DNA from: Palsa-504 sp963822765
GTDB lineage: Bacteria > Actinomycetota > Actinomycetes > Streptosporangiales > Streptosporangiaceae
Assembly (NCBI GenBank): GCA_963822765.1
Contig: CAWGJL010000012.1
Coordinates: 62,001 to 126,000, forward strand
Reading direction: 5' to 3'
DNA: 64,000 nt
Shown here: piece after piece, positions 34,798-42,864 of the stretch
Layout: the number at the start of each line of letters is the position of its first letter
Numbering within the stretch: the stretch's first letter is position 1
Program-made: the position numbers and the translations under genes
Notes under the pieces: model-generated
Databases searched by the model: none
Told to the model about the DNA's origin: nothing
The model's input: the letters and a program-made list of their open reading frames with translations, nothing else

Positions 34798-36465
34798 TTA
34801 TCGGCATCGGCCAAGAGAGGACGCCTCCGGATGCGTTTCGCGATCAAGACCCGGCCCGAGCACCAGACGTGGGAAGAACTCCGCGACGCGTGGATTGCCG
34901 CCGATGAGATCCCGCTGTTCGAGTCGGCCTGGAACTGGGACCATTTCTACCCGTTGACCGAGCCGTTCGATGATGCCAACTTCGAGGCCTGGACCATGCT
35001 GGCCGCGATGGCCCAGGCCACCAGACGGATCCGGATCGGCTGCCAGGTCACCGGCATGATCTACCGCCACCCGGCGGTGCTGGCCAACATGGCCGCGACC
35101 GTCGACATCATCTCCGGCGGCCGGCTGGAACTGGGCCTGGGAGCCGGGTGGAACCAGATGGAGTGCGACGCCTACGGGATCGACCTGCCGCCGCTCAAGG
35201 AGCGGTTCGACCGGTTCGACGAGGGCGTCGAGGCCATCGTCAGGCTGCTGAGCCAGACCACCACCACCCTCGCCGGTCAGTACGTGAAACTCACCGAGGC
35301 CAGGTGCGAGCCAAAGCCGGTGCAGCAACCGCATCCGCCGGTCACGATCGGCGGCCGCGGCAAGAAGCGGACGCTGCGCACCGTGGCCCGCTGGGCCCAG
35401 CAGTGGAACGCCATCGCCGAGAGCGCCGAGCAGTGGCTGGAGCTGAAGGAGGTGCTCACCGGGCATTGCGCGGCGATCGGGCGTGACGTGAACGAGATCA
35501 CGTGTTCGGTCAACGTGCGCATCGAGCCCGAGGGGAACCTGGAACCACTGGTCGCGGCGGCGGCCGCCTACCGCGAGGTCGGCGTCGACCTGATCATCGT
35601 GAACCTCCCGCTCCACCCCAACCCCGACTCGCTCAAGCCGCTGGCCGAGGCGCTCGGGCCGCTGGCGTAACGGGTTCTGGGTCTCCGCCAGCCGCGCGTG
35701 CACAGCGCGGCTGGCGTCGGCCATCGCGGGCGGCACGCCAAGCTCGGCGAGCATGTCCGCGGCCGCCTCCATCTCCGCCGCCCGGCGGACGGCGTGCCGG
35801 GCGGTGCCGTCCACGAACCGCGCCACGCTGCGCGCGTCGGACTCGGCCAGCTCGGCTTCGATGTGCTCGCGCAGCCACTGTTCATGGCCGGCGGCGCGGG
35901 CGGCCTCGAGCGCCTCGACGATGGCGGTCGCCATGCCCTTATAGAACACGCTGCGCAGCAGCTTCTTGGTGGCCGCGAGCCCGGCGGGCCCGGCCAGCAC
36001 CTCGACGTCGGCGCCCAGCGGGACGACCAGCTCGGCGTACCGGCCCGCGCCGTCCCCGCTGGCCAGCATCGGAACGCGCAGGCCGCGTCCGGGAACGGGC
36101 GCCATCATCGCGACGTCAGCGAACGGGATGCCACCCGCTTCGGCAAGGCCAGCGAGCTCCCGCTTGACGGCCGGCGCGGCGGTGTTGAGGTCAGCCCACA
36201 GGGCACCGGCACCGGGACTCGCGGCCCGCCCGGCCCGGAAGGCGTCCACGGCGGCCTTCGCGCTGTTCACGCTCAGCACCAGATCCGCGCCGCGGGCGGC
36301 CTCCGCCTCGCTGCCGGTGCCGGTGATGCCCAGGCCCGCGGACACCGCCGGATCGTAGCCGCGCACGCGGGCGCCGGCGGCTACCAGGTCGCGTGCGATC
36401 AGCGAACCGGCCTCCCCCAGGCCGAGCACCGCAATGACCAGCGAGCGCTGGTCCGGGTTCACCAC
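34798..36465 (-). CDS. NAD(P)-dependent 6-phosphogluconate/hydroxyisobutyrate dehydrogenase-like protein with read-through tail
   Basis: The first 265 or so residues form a dehydrogenase of the 3-hydroxyisobutyrate/6-phosphogluconate superfamily with a DUF1932 C-terminal domain. They contain VIAVLGLGEAGSLIARDLVA (Rossmann), DLVLSVNSAKAAVDA, the substrate-binding FADVAMMAPVPGRGLRVPM, and catalytic AATKKLLRSVFYKGMA. After about 35680 no stop occurs and the frame runs 290 residues through the antisense of the LLM gene, an unlikely protein. A small indel near 35680 would end it at 35633. GTG 36465 overlaps the stop of the Pro/Gly-rich gene. Confidence 0.7.
   Translation of the reverse strand: MVNPDQRSLVIAVLGLGEAGSLIARDLVAAGARVRGYDPAVSAGLGITGTGSEAEAARGADLVLSVNSAKAAVDAFRAGRAASPGAGALWADLNTAAPAVKRELAGLAEAGGIPFADVAMMAPVPGRGLRVPMLASGDGAGRYAELVVPLGADVEVLAGPAGLAATKKLLRSVFYKGMATAIVEALEAARAAGHEQWLREHIEAELAESDARSVARFVDGTARHAVRRAAEMEAAADMLAELGVPPAMADASRAVHARLAETQNPLRQRPERLGQRLERVGVGVEREVHDDQVDADLAVGGRRRDQWFQVPLGLDAHVDRTRDLVHVTPDRRAMPGEHLLQLQPLLGALGDGVPLLGPAGHGAQRPLLAAAADRDRRMRLLHRLWLAPGLGEFHVLTGEGGGGLAQQPDDGLDALVEPVEPLLERRQVDPVGVALHLVPPGSQAQFQPAAGDDVDGRGHVGQHRRVAVDHAGDLAADPDPSGGLGHRGQHGPGLEVGIIERLGQRVEMVPVPGRLEQRDLIGGNPRVAEFFPRLVLGPGLDRETHPEASSLGRCR
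34831..35670 (+). CDS. LLM class F420-dependent oxidoreductase
   Basis: A 279-residue luciferase-like TIM-barrel protein that probably uses coenzyme F420. The family features are FESAWNWDHFYPL at the first strand, RIRIGCQVTGMIYRHPAVLA, and SGGRLELGLGAGWNQMECDA with KERFDRFDEG just after. The region KPVQQPHPPVTIGGRGKKRT binds the cofactor phosphate. It is divergent from acnA, whose upstream repeats lie in the shared intergenic region. The whole gene is covered in antisense by an open frame extending from the dehydrogenase gene downstream. Substrate unknown. Confidence 0.88.
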   Translation: MRFAIKTRPEHQTWEELRDAWIAADEIPLFESAWNWDHFYPLTEPFDDANFEAWTMLAAMAQATRRIRIGCQVTGMIYRHPAVLANMAATVDIISGGRLELGLGAGWNQMECDAYGIDLPPLKERFDRFDEGVEAIVRLLSQTTTTLAGQYVKLTEARCEPKPVQQPHPPVTIGGRGKKRTLRTVARWAQQWNAIAESAEQWLELKEVLTGHCAAIGRDVNEITCSVNVRIEPEGNLEPLVAAAAAYREVGVDLIIVNLPLHPNPDSLKPLAEALGPLA

Positions 36466-38295
36466 GCGCGCGGCGGCTCGGCGCGGACGCCCGCGCCTTC
36501 CGGCGGAACGGGCTGACCGGCAGGGGGGTCGGCGACACCGTCATCGCTGGGTCCGGCCGGGCCTGGCTGGGCCCCGGCCGACTGCCCGAAGTAGTCACTG
36601 ATCAGCTCGCGCTGCTGGGCCAGGAGCTGGTCGAAGTGCTTGTCCACGTTCTGTTCGCCGATCGCTTCCGCGGTCAGGTACAGGTCCTTGAGCTGCTCGA
36701 GCTTGCGGGCCCGGGCCTGCTCCGGCGCCTCCTGACGGCCGCTCCCGGCCTCGCCCCGCGACCCCTGCTCCGCCTCGGCGGACGGCTGCTGGCCAACCGC
36801 GCTAGCCGGCGTGCTCGAGGGCAGCAGCGGCTCGAACGGGCCGCGAGCTTGTTCATGCTGCGGCGCGGCATCCTCGGCCAGCAGGTCATACCAGTACGCG
36901 GCGTCATCCGCGGCCGGCCGCCGCGGTGATGGCGGTGGCGCCGGCTCGCTCACGTCGCGGTACACGTACACGTCCCGGTCCGAGGGCCGCGCCGGATCGG
37001 CAGGCCAGGCGGGGTCCGGGCGGCCTCGGCCAGCCGGCGCCGGGCCGCGCGCGGGTCGGATGACCTGTGCGTACCCGCCGTCGAAGGGTGCGCCAGGACC
37101 GGCCGGACCTGGTCCTGGCCAGGCACCCGGAGCTCCCGGTCCCGGCGGGCGCGGCCCCGGGGCTCCCGGTCCCGAGGCTCCCGGTCCTGGGCCTCCCGGT
37201 CCCGGAGGGCCGGGCGGCGCTGGCCGCCAGCCGGGGGGTGGACCGTAGCCGGGACCGGCTGACGGCCGGCCGGTTCCGGTCGCCGGTCCTGGGCCCGGTC
37301 CTGGCCCTGGCCCGGATGGTGGCGGGCCGGATGGCGGCGGGCCGGATGGCGGCGGGCCCGGGGCGCGCGGAGCGAGAGGGATGGACGCGGTCGAAGGGCG
37401 GCCCCTGGGCGTCCGGCCGCCAGGGCTCGCGGGGCGGGGCCGCATCATGCGGGGAGTGCCCCGGCCGTTGCGCCGGGCCGGGGCGCGGCGGCGGACCCTC
37501 ACGGAACGGGGCACGGGACCGGGCGCCTGGGGTCTCGCCGGACGGGAAGGCCTCGCCTGGCCGCATCCGCCCCTGGGATGACATGGGCGGCTGAGGTGGC
37601 CGGCCGGCCGGGCCTGGCGGTGGTCCCCAGCCGGCGCCCGGCCCGGAGGCCTGGTACGGCCCGGCCTGGTACGGCCCGGCCTGGTATCCGGCCTGGTATC
37701 CGGGCCGCGATGGAGCGGTCCCCATGCCGCCGGTGGCGGGCCGCGCCTGACCCGGGCCGCCGCGGGATGCGCCGGGTGGTGCGCCGTGCGCGGCGCCGCC
37801 CGCGGCGGGCGGCGCTGCGGGCGGGGGGAAGGCCTCGCGAGCGCCCCCGGACGGCTGGGACCTCATGGCGCCCTGAGGGCTGTCGAACCCGGAAGACTTG
37901 GCTGCTGTTCCCCCGGAGCCCGGCGTGCGCACGTCCCGGGGAACATCGATCAGGCCGCCTGGCGAATACACGCTCGTCGGCTTCAGCACCCGTCCCCGCT
38001 CCCGGCCCGGCGCCGAGGACCCCGCCCGGTGCCGGTGACCAGCGGGCCGACGGCGGCGCGACCTTCCGCCCCGGGTGAACGCCAACACCAGCAGAGCAGC
38101 CAGGCCGACGACGAGGCCCGCCGCGCCGACGGCCACGCCCAGGCTGGTGTAATGACTTCCGGAGTGCCTGCCGATCAGGTGGGTGGCCGTGCTCGCCACC
38201 ACGAGAAACCCGCCCGCTAGGACCAGCACGGCGCTGACCACCGACAGGATAATGACAAGCCGCACCCTCCGGGGAGGGGCGGTATCGGAGCGCAC
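36459..38295 (-). CDS. Pro/Gly-rich membrane protein with C-terminal coiled coil, apparent frameshift
   Basis: Two minus-strand frames make one gene. The N-terminal frame has two transmembrane helices (about residues 12-35 and 50-72), a basic loop, and low-complexity Pro/Gly/Ala sequence with YQAG repeats. Near 37380-37420 it degenerates, and the next frame carries on the same low-complexity style (GPPPSG repeats). This leads to a conserved-looking helical end with LEQLKDLYLTAEAIGEQNVD and KHFDQLLAQQRELISDYF before the stop at 36459. One extra base is implied. Actinomycetes have proteins with this end of unknown role, perhaps envelope scaffolds. The repeat-rich DNA could itself explain indels. 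Confidence 0.6.
37314..37358 (+). repeat. Three tandem 15-bp repeats in the Pro/Gly-rich gene
   Basis: GGATGGYGGCGGGCC is repeated three times with one mismatch. On the coding strand it gives GPPPS repeats. It lies within the low-complexity region near the inferred frameshift and could expand or contract by slippage. Confidence 0.8.
37651..37704 (+). repeat. Tandem 15- and 12-bp repeats encoding YQAG units
   Basis: Two 15-base copies beginning CTGGTACGGCC are followed by two 12-base copies beginning CTGGTATCC. On the coding strand they specify repeated Tyr-Gln-Ala-Gly units in the linker of the Pro/Gly-rich membrane protein. Confidence 0.75.
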
Positions 38296-38439
38296 CGCTC
38301 AACGATCGCATCGCGGTATGTCCCCCGCAAGCCATACGGGCAGGTCCGCCCATCACGACTTGCCTTCGGGACCGTTACCCGGGAGCCTCGCGCGGGCCGC
38401 GTCCATCCGGTGAGGCGGGCCCGCGATACGTTAAGGGCC

Positions 38440-39255
38440 ATGAGCACTCAGGCGGACAAGGCACGCCAGTTCTTGGCCCTGCACCAGCCGGGCAACCCCC
38501 TCCTGCTGCCGAACCCATGGGACCTCGGCTCGGCCAGGCTGCTCGCGTCCCTGGGCTTCCAGGCGCTGGCCACCACGAGCTCCGGCTTCGCCGCCTCCCT
38601 GGGCCGCAACGACGGCTCGGTAAGCCTGCAGGAGGCGCTGGTCCACTCGGCGGTCATCGTCGCGGCGACCGACCTGCCGGTCTCGGCCGACCTGGAGAAC
38701 GCCTTCGCGGATGAGCCCGCCGGGGTCGCGGAGACCATCGCGCTGGCTATCGAGGTCGGGCTCGCGGGCGGCTCGGTAGAGGACTTCACCGGGCGCCAGG
38801 ACGACCCGATCTATGACATCCGGCTGGCGGCCGAGCGGGTGGCCGCGGCGGCGCAGGTCGCCCACACAGGCCCGGTTCCCTTCGTGCTCACCGCCCGGGC
38901 CGAGAACTACCTGCACGGACGGCCGGATCTGGCCGACACGATCACCAGGATGCAGGCCTACCAGGTGGCCGGCGCCGATGTGCTCTACGCGCCCGGCCTG
39001 CGCGATATCTCCGATATCCGCCAGCTGATCGGCGAGGTCGACCGGCCGGTCAACGTGCTGGCCATCGGCGGCGCGCCGCCCGTGCCCGAACTGGCCGAAG
39101 CCGGCACGAGCCGGATCTCGGTCGGCGGCTCGTTCGCGTTCGCCGCGCTGGGCGCCCTGGTCAGCGCGGCCACCGAACTGCGGGACCAGGGCACGTACGG
39201 CTATCAGGCGGCCAGTGCCGTCGGCCGGCAAGCCACCATGCAGGCCTTCGGCTGA
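38440..39255 (+). CDS. Isocitrate lyase/phosphoenolpyruvate mutase family protein
   Basis: A 271-residue TIM-barrel protein of the PEP mutase/isocitrate lyase superfamily. Early blocks are LLLPNPWDLGSARLLASLGF and ATTSSGFAASLGRNDG. The Mg-binding segment PVSADLENAFADEP replaces the usual DxDxG, followed by GGSVEDFTG and the substrate loop VLTARAENYLHGRPDL. The family includes oxaloacetate hydrolases and carboxyvinyl-carboxyphosphonate mutases; most members like this are uncharacterised. ATG 38440 has an AAGGG upstream; an ATG ten codons earlier is less likely. It appears to be a single-gene unit. Confidence 0.85.
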   Translation: MSTQADKARQFLALHQPGNPLLLPNPWDLGSARLLASLGFQALATTSSGFAASLGRNDGSVSLQEALVHSAVIVAATDLPVSADLENAFADEPAGVAETIALAIEVGLAGGSVEDFTGRQDDPIYDIRLAAERVAAAAQVAHTGPVPFVLTARAENYLHGRPDLADTITRMQAYQVAGADVLYAPGLRDISDIRQLIGEVDRPVNVLAIGGAPPVPELAEAGTSRISVGGSFAFAALGALVSAATELRDQGTYGYQAASAVGRQATMQAFG

Positions 39256-39275
39256 CGGGTGGATCGCCGGGCCGG

Positions 39276-40205
39276 CTAGAACTGCGGCACCACGTCCGAG
39301 GCGATCAAGGCCAGGTGATCGAGGTCGCTGAGGTCAAGCACCTGCAGGTAGATCCGCTCCGCTCCGATCTCGGCGTACTCCGCGATCTTGGCCGCGACCT
39401 CACCGGGCGTGCCGCCCAGGCCGTGTTCGCGCATATCGGCGGGCTCACGGCCGATCGCGGCGGCCCGGCGGCGGAACTCGGCTTCGTCCTTTCCGCAGCA
39501 CACCGTCTGCGCGACGGAGTAGGTCATGGTCGCCGGGTAGCGCCCGGCCGCCTCGCAGGCCTCGCGGACGCGCGCGAACCCGGCCGCTGAATCCGGCACC
39601 GACTGGAACGGCACGTTGAACTCGTCCGCGAACCGGGCCGCCAGCCGCGGCGTCCGGCGGGGACCCCCGCCGCCGAGCAGGACCGGCGGGCGGGGCCGCT
39701 GCGCGGGCTTCGGCAGGGCGGGCGAATCGGTCAGCTGGTAATGCGCCCCGTCGAACGAGAACATCTCGCCTTCGGGCGTCCCCCACAGCCCGGTGATGAC
39801 CGCGAGCTGCTCCTCCAGGAGGTCAAAGCGCTCGCCCAGCGAGGGGAACGGGATGCCGTAGGCGGCGTGCTCGGCCTCGAACCAGCCCGCGCCGAGGCCG
39901 AACTCAACCCGGCCGCCGCTCATCTGGTCGACCTGGGCCACCGTGATCGCCAGCGGGCCGGGAAGCCGGAACGTGGCCGCGCTCATCAGCGTCCCGAGCC
40001 TGATGCGGCTGGTCTCGACGGCCAGGCCTGCCAGGGTGATCCATGCGTCGGTCGGGCCGGGCAGCCCGGAGACATCGCCCATCTTCAGGTAGTGGTCGGA
40101 CCTGAAGAACGCATCGAACCCGAGCTCCTCGGTGGCCACCGCTACGTTCCGCAGCGTCTGGTAGGCGGCCCCCTGCTGCGGCTCGGTGAAGATCCGGAAT
40201 TTCAT
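39276..40205 (-). CDS. LLM class F420-dependent oxidoreductase
   Basis: A 309-residue luciferase-like monooxygenase-fold protein of an F420-dependent subfamily (TIGR03560-like). It has FRIFTEPQQGAAYQTL at the start and FDAFFRSDHYLKMGD near the cofactor site. SRIRLGTLMSAATFRLPGPL and SGGRVEFGLGAGWFEAEHAA follow, with RPPVLLGGGGPRRTPRLAAR at the phosphate-binding region. It overlaps the small gene upstream by four bases (ATGA), so they are coupled. It is distinct in sequence from the other LLM protein in this window. The reaction is unknown. Confidence 0.88.
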   Translation of the reverse strand: MKFRIFTEPQQGAAYQTLRNVAVATEELGFDAFFRSDHYLKMGDVSGLPGPTDAWITLAGLAVETSRIRLGTLMSAATFRLPGPLAITVAQVDQMSGGRVEFGLGAGWFEAEHAAYGIPFPSLGERFDLLEEQLAVITGLWGTPEGEMFSFDGAHYQLTDSPALPKPAQRPRPPVLLGGGGPRRTPRLAARFADEFNVPFQSVPDSAAGFARVREACEAAGRYPATMTYSVAQTVCCGKDEAEFRRRAAAIGREPADMREHGLGGTPGEVAAKIAEYAEIGAERIYLQVLDLSDLDHLALIASDVVPQF

Positions 40206-40513
40206 GCCCCCATCCTGCCAGGGCCCCGCGGATCATCCGGGTCCGCAGGGGCGAAGAACCGGTTCCAGCTGACCTCGCCCGCCCCGGTGCGCTGCCCCAG
40301 CCAGCTCACCCCGGTCCTGACGTAACACGGGGCCAGCGTGCGCGGCGCCATGGCCGGGCGCACCGCGTCGATGATGACCACCAGGGCCCGGCCCGAGCCC
40401 AGGCACTCCTCGCCCGCCCGCATGGCCCGGCCGCGGTCGTCGGTAATCCCCATGGCGACTGAGGATCCAGAGGCACCGTTCAGCGCCGTCCACGAGTAGA
40501 AGATCAAGATCAT
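40202..40513 (-). CDS. Conserved-looking hypothetical protein upstream of LLM oxidoreductase
   Basis: A protein of up to 103 residues, or 83 if the ATG at 40453 is used. From that second methionine it reads MGITDDRGRAMRAGEECLGS and AVRPAMAPRTLAPCYVRTG, with an ending rich in Trp and Phe (VSWNRFFAPADP). I recall similar short proteins in actinomycetes, without a known role, but cannot confirm. Its stop overlaps the LLM start by four bases, implying translational coupling and possibly a shared function. Start uncertain: an ATG at 40513 lies in a more hydrophobic leader. Confidence 0.5.
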   Translation of the reverse strand: MILIFYSWTALNGASGSSVAMGITDDRGRAMRAGEECLGSGRALVVIIDAVRPAMAPRTLAPCYVRTGVSWLGQRTGAGEVSWNRFFAPADPDDPRGPGRMGA

Positions 40514-40629
40514 GACCCGTCCTGGATTCTGGCTCCGCGCGGTTCTTCGGGCCCGTAGCGACCCCGGCCGTTTCAGACGTTAACGCACTATTGATTCCTC
40601 GTCTAATCTCGACTAGTGTCGAAGCGTTG

Positions 40630-40651
40630 CGATTGGCAATATTGCCAATCG
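40630..40651. promoter_or_regulatory. Perfect 22-bp palindrome before gntR
   Basis: Each half-site is CGATTGGCAAT, joined without a spacer to its exact reverse complement, giving 22 self-complementary bases. It lies 14 bases before the GTG start of the GntR-type regulator (40666), overlapping the expected promoter or leader, so it is a strong candidate operator for autoregulation of the gntR-adk pair. Such length is very unlikely by chance in 70 percent GC DNA, the more so because the core is AT-rich. Confidence 0.75.
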
Positions 40652-40665
40652 AGTACGGTACGAGA

Positions 40666-40920
40666 GTGTCGATAAGTGACGAATCGGACCCAAGAGCCTA
40701 TGTGCGCTTGGCCGCCCTATTGCGCCGGCAGATCGCCGAGGGAACCCTCGCGCCCGGCAACCCGACGCCGTCTATCACTACCCTGAGCCAGCAGTACGGC
40801 CATGCGCGGCAGACGTGCGCCAAGGCGCTGCGGGTGCTGGAAGACGAAGGCCTGCTCGTCCGCATCCCCGGGCTCGGGTACTACGTTAAGGGAACGACCG
40901 GCTCCCAGACGCCCGCCTAG
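40666..40920 (+). CDS. Short GntR-family winged-helix regulator
   Basis: An 84-residue protein that is little more than a GntR winged helix: YVRLAALLRRQIAEGTLAPG, PSITTLSQQYGHARQTCAKA, LRVLEDEGLLVRIPGLGYYV. It lacks any effector-binding domain, unlike the usual 240-residue GntR proteins, so regulation may depend on partners, dimer formation or expression level. GTG 40666 is chosen because an earlier ATG (40591) would place the 22-bp palindrome inside the coding region. The adenylate kinase gene begins 11 bases after it. Similar short GntR proteins occur widely in actinomycetes. Confidence 0.82.
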   Translation: MSISDESDPRAYVRLAALLRRQIAEGTLAPGNPTPSITTLSQQYGHARQTCAKALRVLEDEGLLVRIPGLGYYVKGTTGSQTPA

Positions 40921-40931
40921 CTGGAGACACG

Positions 40932-41486
40932 TTGAGGCTACTGCTAGTCGGCGCCCCGGGCAGCGGCAAGGGGACGCAGAGCCAGGCGCTGGCCTCGCTC
41001 TACGGCATCGAGCACATCTCCTCCGGGGAGGTGCTGCGCGCCGAGGTCCGGGCCGGTACCCCTCTAGGCCAGGAGGTCGCGGCCTTCCAGCGCCGCGGCG
41101 ACCTGGTCCCGGACCAGACCGTCTTCGACCTGGTCATCCCGGCGGTGGCCGACGCCAGCGCCCGCGGCGGGTACATCCTGGACGGGTTCCCCCGCACCGT
41201 GTCCCAGGCCCTGGAGGCCGCCGACGTGGCCCGGCGGCTTGACCTGACTCTGGACGCCGCCATCTACCTGAACGTGCCCGGACCAGTCCTGCTGCAACGG
41301 CTGCTTGCCCGGGGCCGCCCGGACGACACGGCCGAGGTGATCAAGCACCGGCTCGAGGTGTTCACCGAGACGACCAGCCCCCTCATCGCCTACTACCGGC
41401 AGCGAGGCATCCTGCTGGAAGTGCAAGGGGACCAGCCGCCCGAGGCCATCACCGCCGAGATCCAGGCTCGCCTGGCTGATCGGTGA
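40932..41486 (+). CDS. adk: Adenylate kinase, short-LID form
   Basis: A 184-residue nucleoside monophosphate kinase. The P-loop is LLVGAPGSGKGTQSQ at the N-terminus, the AMP-binding region has ISSGEVLRAEVRAGTPLG and ILDGFPRTVSQA, and the LID is reduced to ARGRPDDTAEVIKHRL without the zinc-finger insert. The usual actinobacterial adk lies in the ribosomal protein cluster with secY and map; this copy, next to a GntR regulator and starting with TTG, looks like an additional, regulated adenylate kinase. It ends opposite the methyltransferase gene, overlapping it by 38 bases tail to tail. Confidence 0.85.
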   Translation: MRLLLVGAPGSGKGTQSQALASLYGIEHISSGEVLRAEVRAGTPLGQEVAAFQRRGDLVPDQTVFDLVIPAVADASARGGYILDGFPRTVSQALEAADVARRLDLTLDAAIYLNVPGPVLLQRLLARGRPDDTAEVIKHRLEVFTETTSPLIAYYRQRGILLEVQGDQPPEAITAEIQARLADR

Positions 41487-42783
41487 CCTCGCCGGCGGTC
41501 AAGGTCGCGACGCACTCGACGTGGTGGGTCATGGGGAACGCGTCGAAGGCGCGAAGGCCGTCCAGAGCCCAGCCGCGTCCGGTCAGCAGCCCGATGTCCC
41601 GGGCCAGCGTGGCCGGGTCACAGGACACGTAGACGAAGCGGTCGACCCCGTTCTGGCCCGCGCTGAGGTACTCGATGACCTCGCGGGACAGCCCGGACCG
41701 GGGCGGGTCGGCCACCGCCAGCCGGGCAGGCGGGAGAAGGCCGCGGGTCAGGACCGACACCACGTCGCCCTTGTGCACCCGGGCCCAGGGCCACTCCCGC
41801 AGGTTGTGCCGGGCGTCGCGGACCGCCGCGTCGTCGGCCTCGACCCCGACGACCATCCCGCCCGGCCCGACCGCCAGGGCCAGGACCCCGGCGAACAGGC
41901 CCGCGCCGCAATACAGGTCGAGCGCCACGTCACCCGGCTGAGGCTCGAGGCCGGCCAGCACGGCGGCGGCCAGCGTGTCCGCCGCAGCGGGGTGCACCTG
42001 CCAGAACGCTCCGGCGCTGACTCGCCAGTCCCGGCCCGCCGCGCGCTGGCTGAGGTAGCCCCGGCCGCGTACCGGGGTCAGACGGCGGTTCTGGGATGCG
42101 GCCCGGCGGAGCACTGTATCCGCACTGACCTGCTCGGCCGCGGTTCCCGCGCTCCGGCCCGGTGAGACGATCACCGCCCGTTCGCCCGATCCGGCGGCCA
42201 CCAGGGCCTCGACCGAGGCCTCGCCTGGCCACCGGCGTTTGGTCAGGCCCAAGTCGGTGAGGTCCGGATGGGCGATCAGGCACTCCCCCACGTCGATGAC
42301 CTGGTGCGACCGGTGGGCGCGCAGCCCCGCCACGCCGTCGTCCCGCACCGCGAACTGCACCCGGGTCCGCCAGCCCAGCCCCGCCGGCGGGTTCTGGTCG
42401 CCGTCCTGGTCACCCGGCAGGGCTTCCACCGTGACCTCGCGGTCCAGGCCCGCCATCCGCCGCAGCTGCTGGCGGACCACCGCGGCCTTGATCGCCCGCT
42501 GCGCGGACAAGGTGGCGTGCTGCCAGTCGCAGCCGCCGCAGCCGCCGGGATGCGCGTGCGGGCAGGGCGGGGCGATCCGGTCGGGCGACGGGGTCAGGAT
42601 CTCCACCGCTTCGGCCCGCACGAGGCGAGAGGTGACCTCGGTGACGCGGGCCATCACCCGCTCCCCCGGCAGCGCGTGGCGCACGAACAGCACCGGTCCG
42701 TCGGCCGGCCGGGCGACGCACCATCCGCCGTGGGCCACGTCAGAGACCGTCACCTCAACGATCTCACCGGGGGTGTAATCCAT
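41449..42783 (-). CDS. 23S rRNA/tRNA uracil-C5 methyltransferase (TrmA/RlmCD family)
   Basis: A SAM-dependent RNA m5U methyltransferase of about 444 residues. An N-terminal TRAM domain begins at YTPGEIVEVTVSDVAHGGWC. It is followed by the iron-sulfur-type cysteines in PCPHAHPGGCGGCDWQ, the SAM motif ALDLYCGAGLFAGVLA, and LAVADPPRSGLSREV. The catalytic cysteine lies in FVYVSCDPATLARDI. ATG 42783 starts the TRAM domain; the frame is open to 42846. It is divergent from the first TrkA gene, a pair also adjacent in mycobacteria (Rv2689c region). The exact target uridine is not determinable. Confidence 0.9.
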   Translation of the reverse strand: MDYTPGEIVEVTVSDVAHGGWCVARPADGPVLFVRHALPGERVMARVTEVTSRLVRAEAVEILTPSPDRIAPPCPHAHPGGCGGCDWQHATLSAQRAIKAAVVRQQLRRMAGLDREVTVEALPGDQDGDQNPPAGLGWRTRVQFAVRDDGVAGLRAHRSHQVIDVGECLIAHPDLTDLGLTKRRWPGEASVEALVAAGSGERAVIVSPGRSAGTAAEQVSADTVLRRAASQNRRLTPVRGRGYLSQRAAGRDWRVSAGAFWQVHPAAADTLAAAVLAGLEPQPGDVALDLYCGAGLFAGVLALAVGPGGMVVGVEADDAAVRDARHNLREWPWARVHKGDVVSVLTRGLLPPARLAVADPPRSGLSREVIEYLSAGQNGVDRFVYVSCDPATLARDIGLLTGRGWALDGLRAFDAFPMTHHVECVATLTAGEVTDQPGEPGSRR

Positions 42784-42864
42784 GGGCTCGAATTCTCGCA
42801 CGTGAGGGCGTACCTTTGGCGAGGCATCCCGGATCGGGGACTCCACTCAACTGGAGGGACGGTC

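Noticed and set aside
37314..37704. CRISPR-like repeat array
   Set aside because: Units are 12-15 bases, directly adjacent without spacers, and encode Pro/Gly or YQAG repeats in a protein.
42268..42864. N-terminal extension of the first TrkA protein
   Set aside because: The upstream open frame is antisense of the methyltransferase gene; a good ribosome site and the RCK domain start at GTG 42865.
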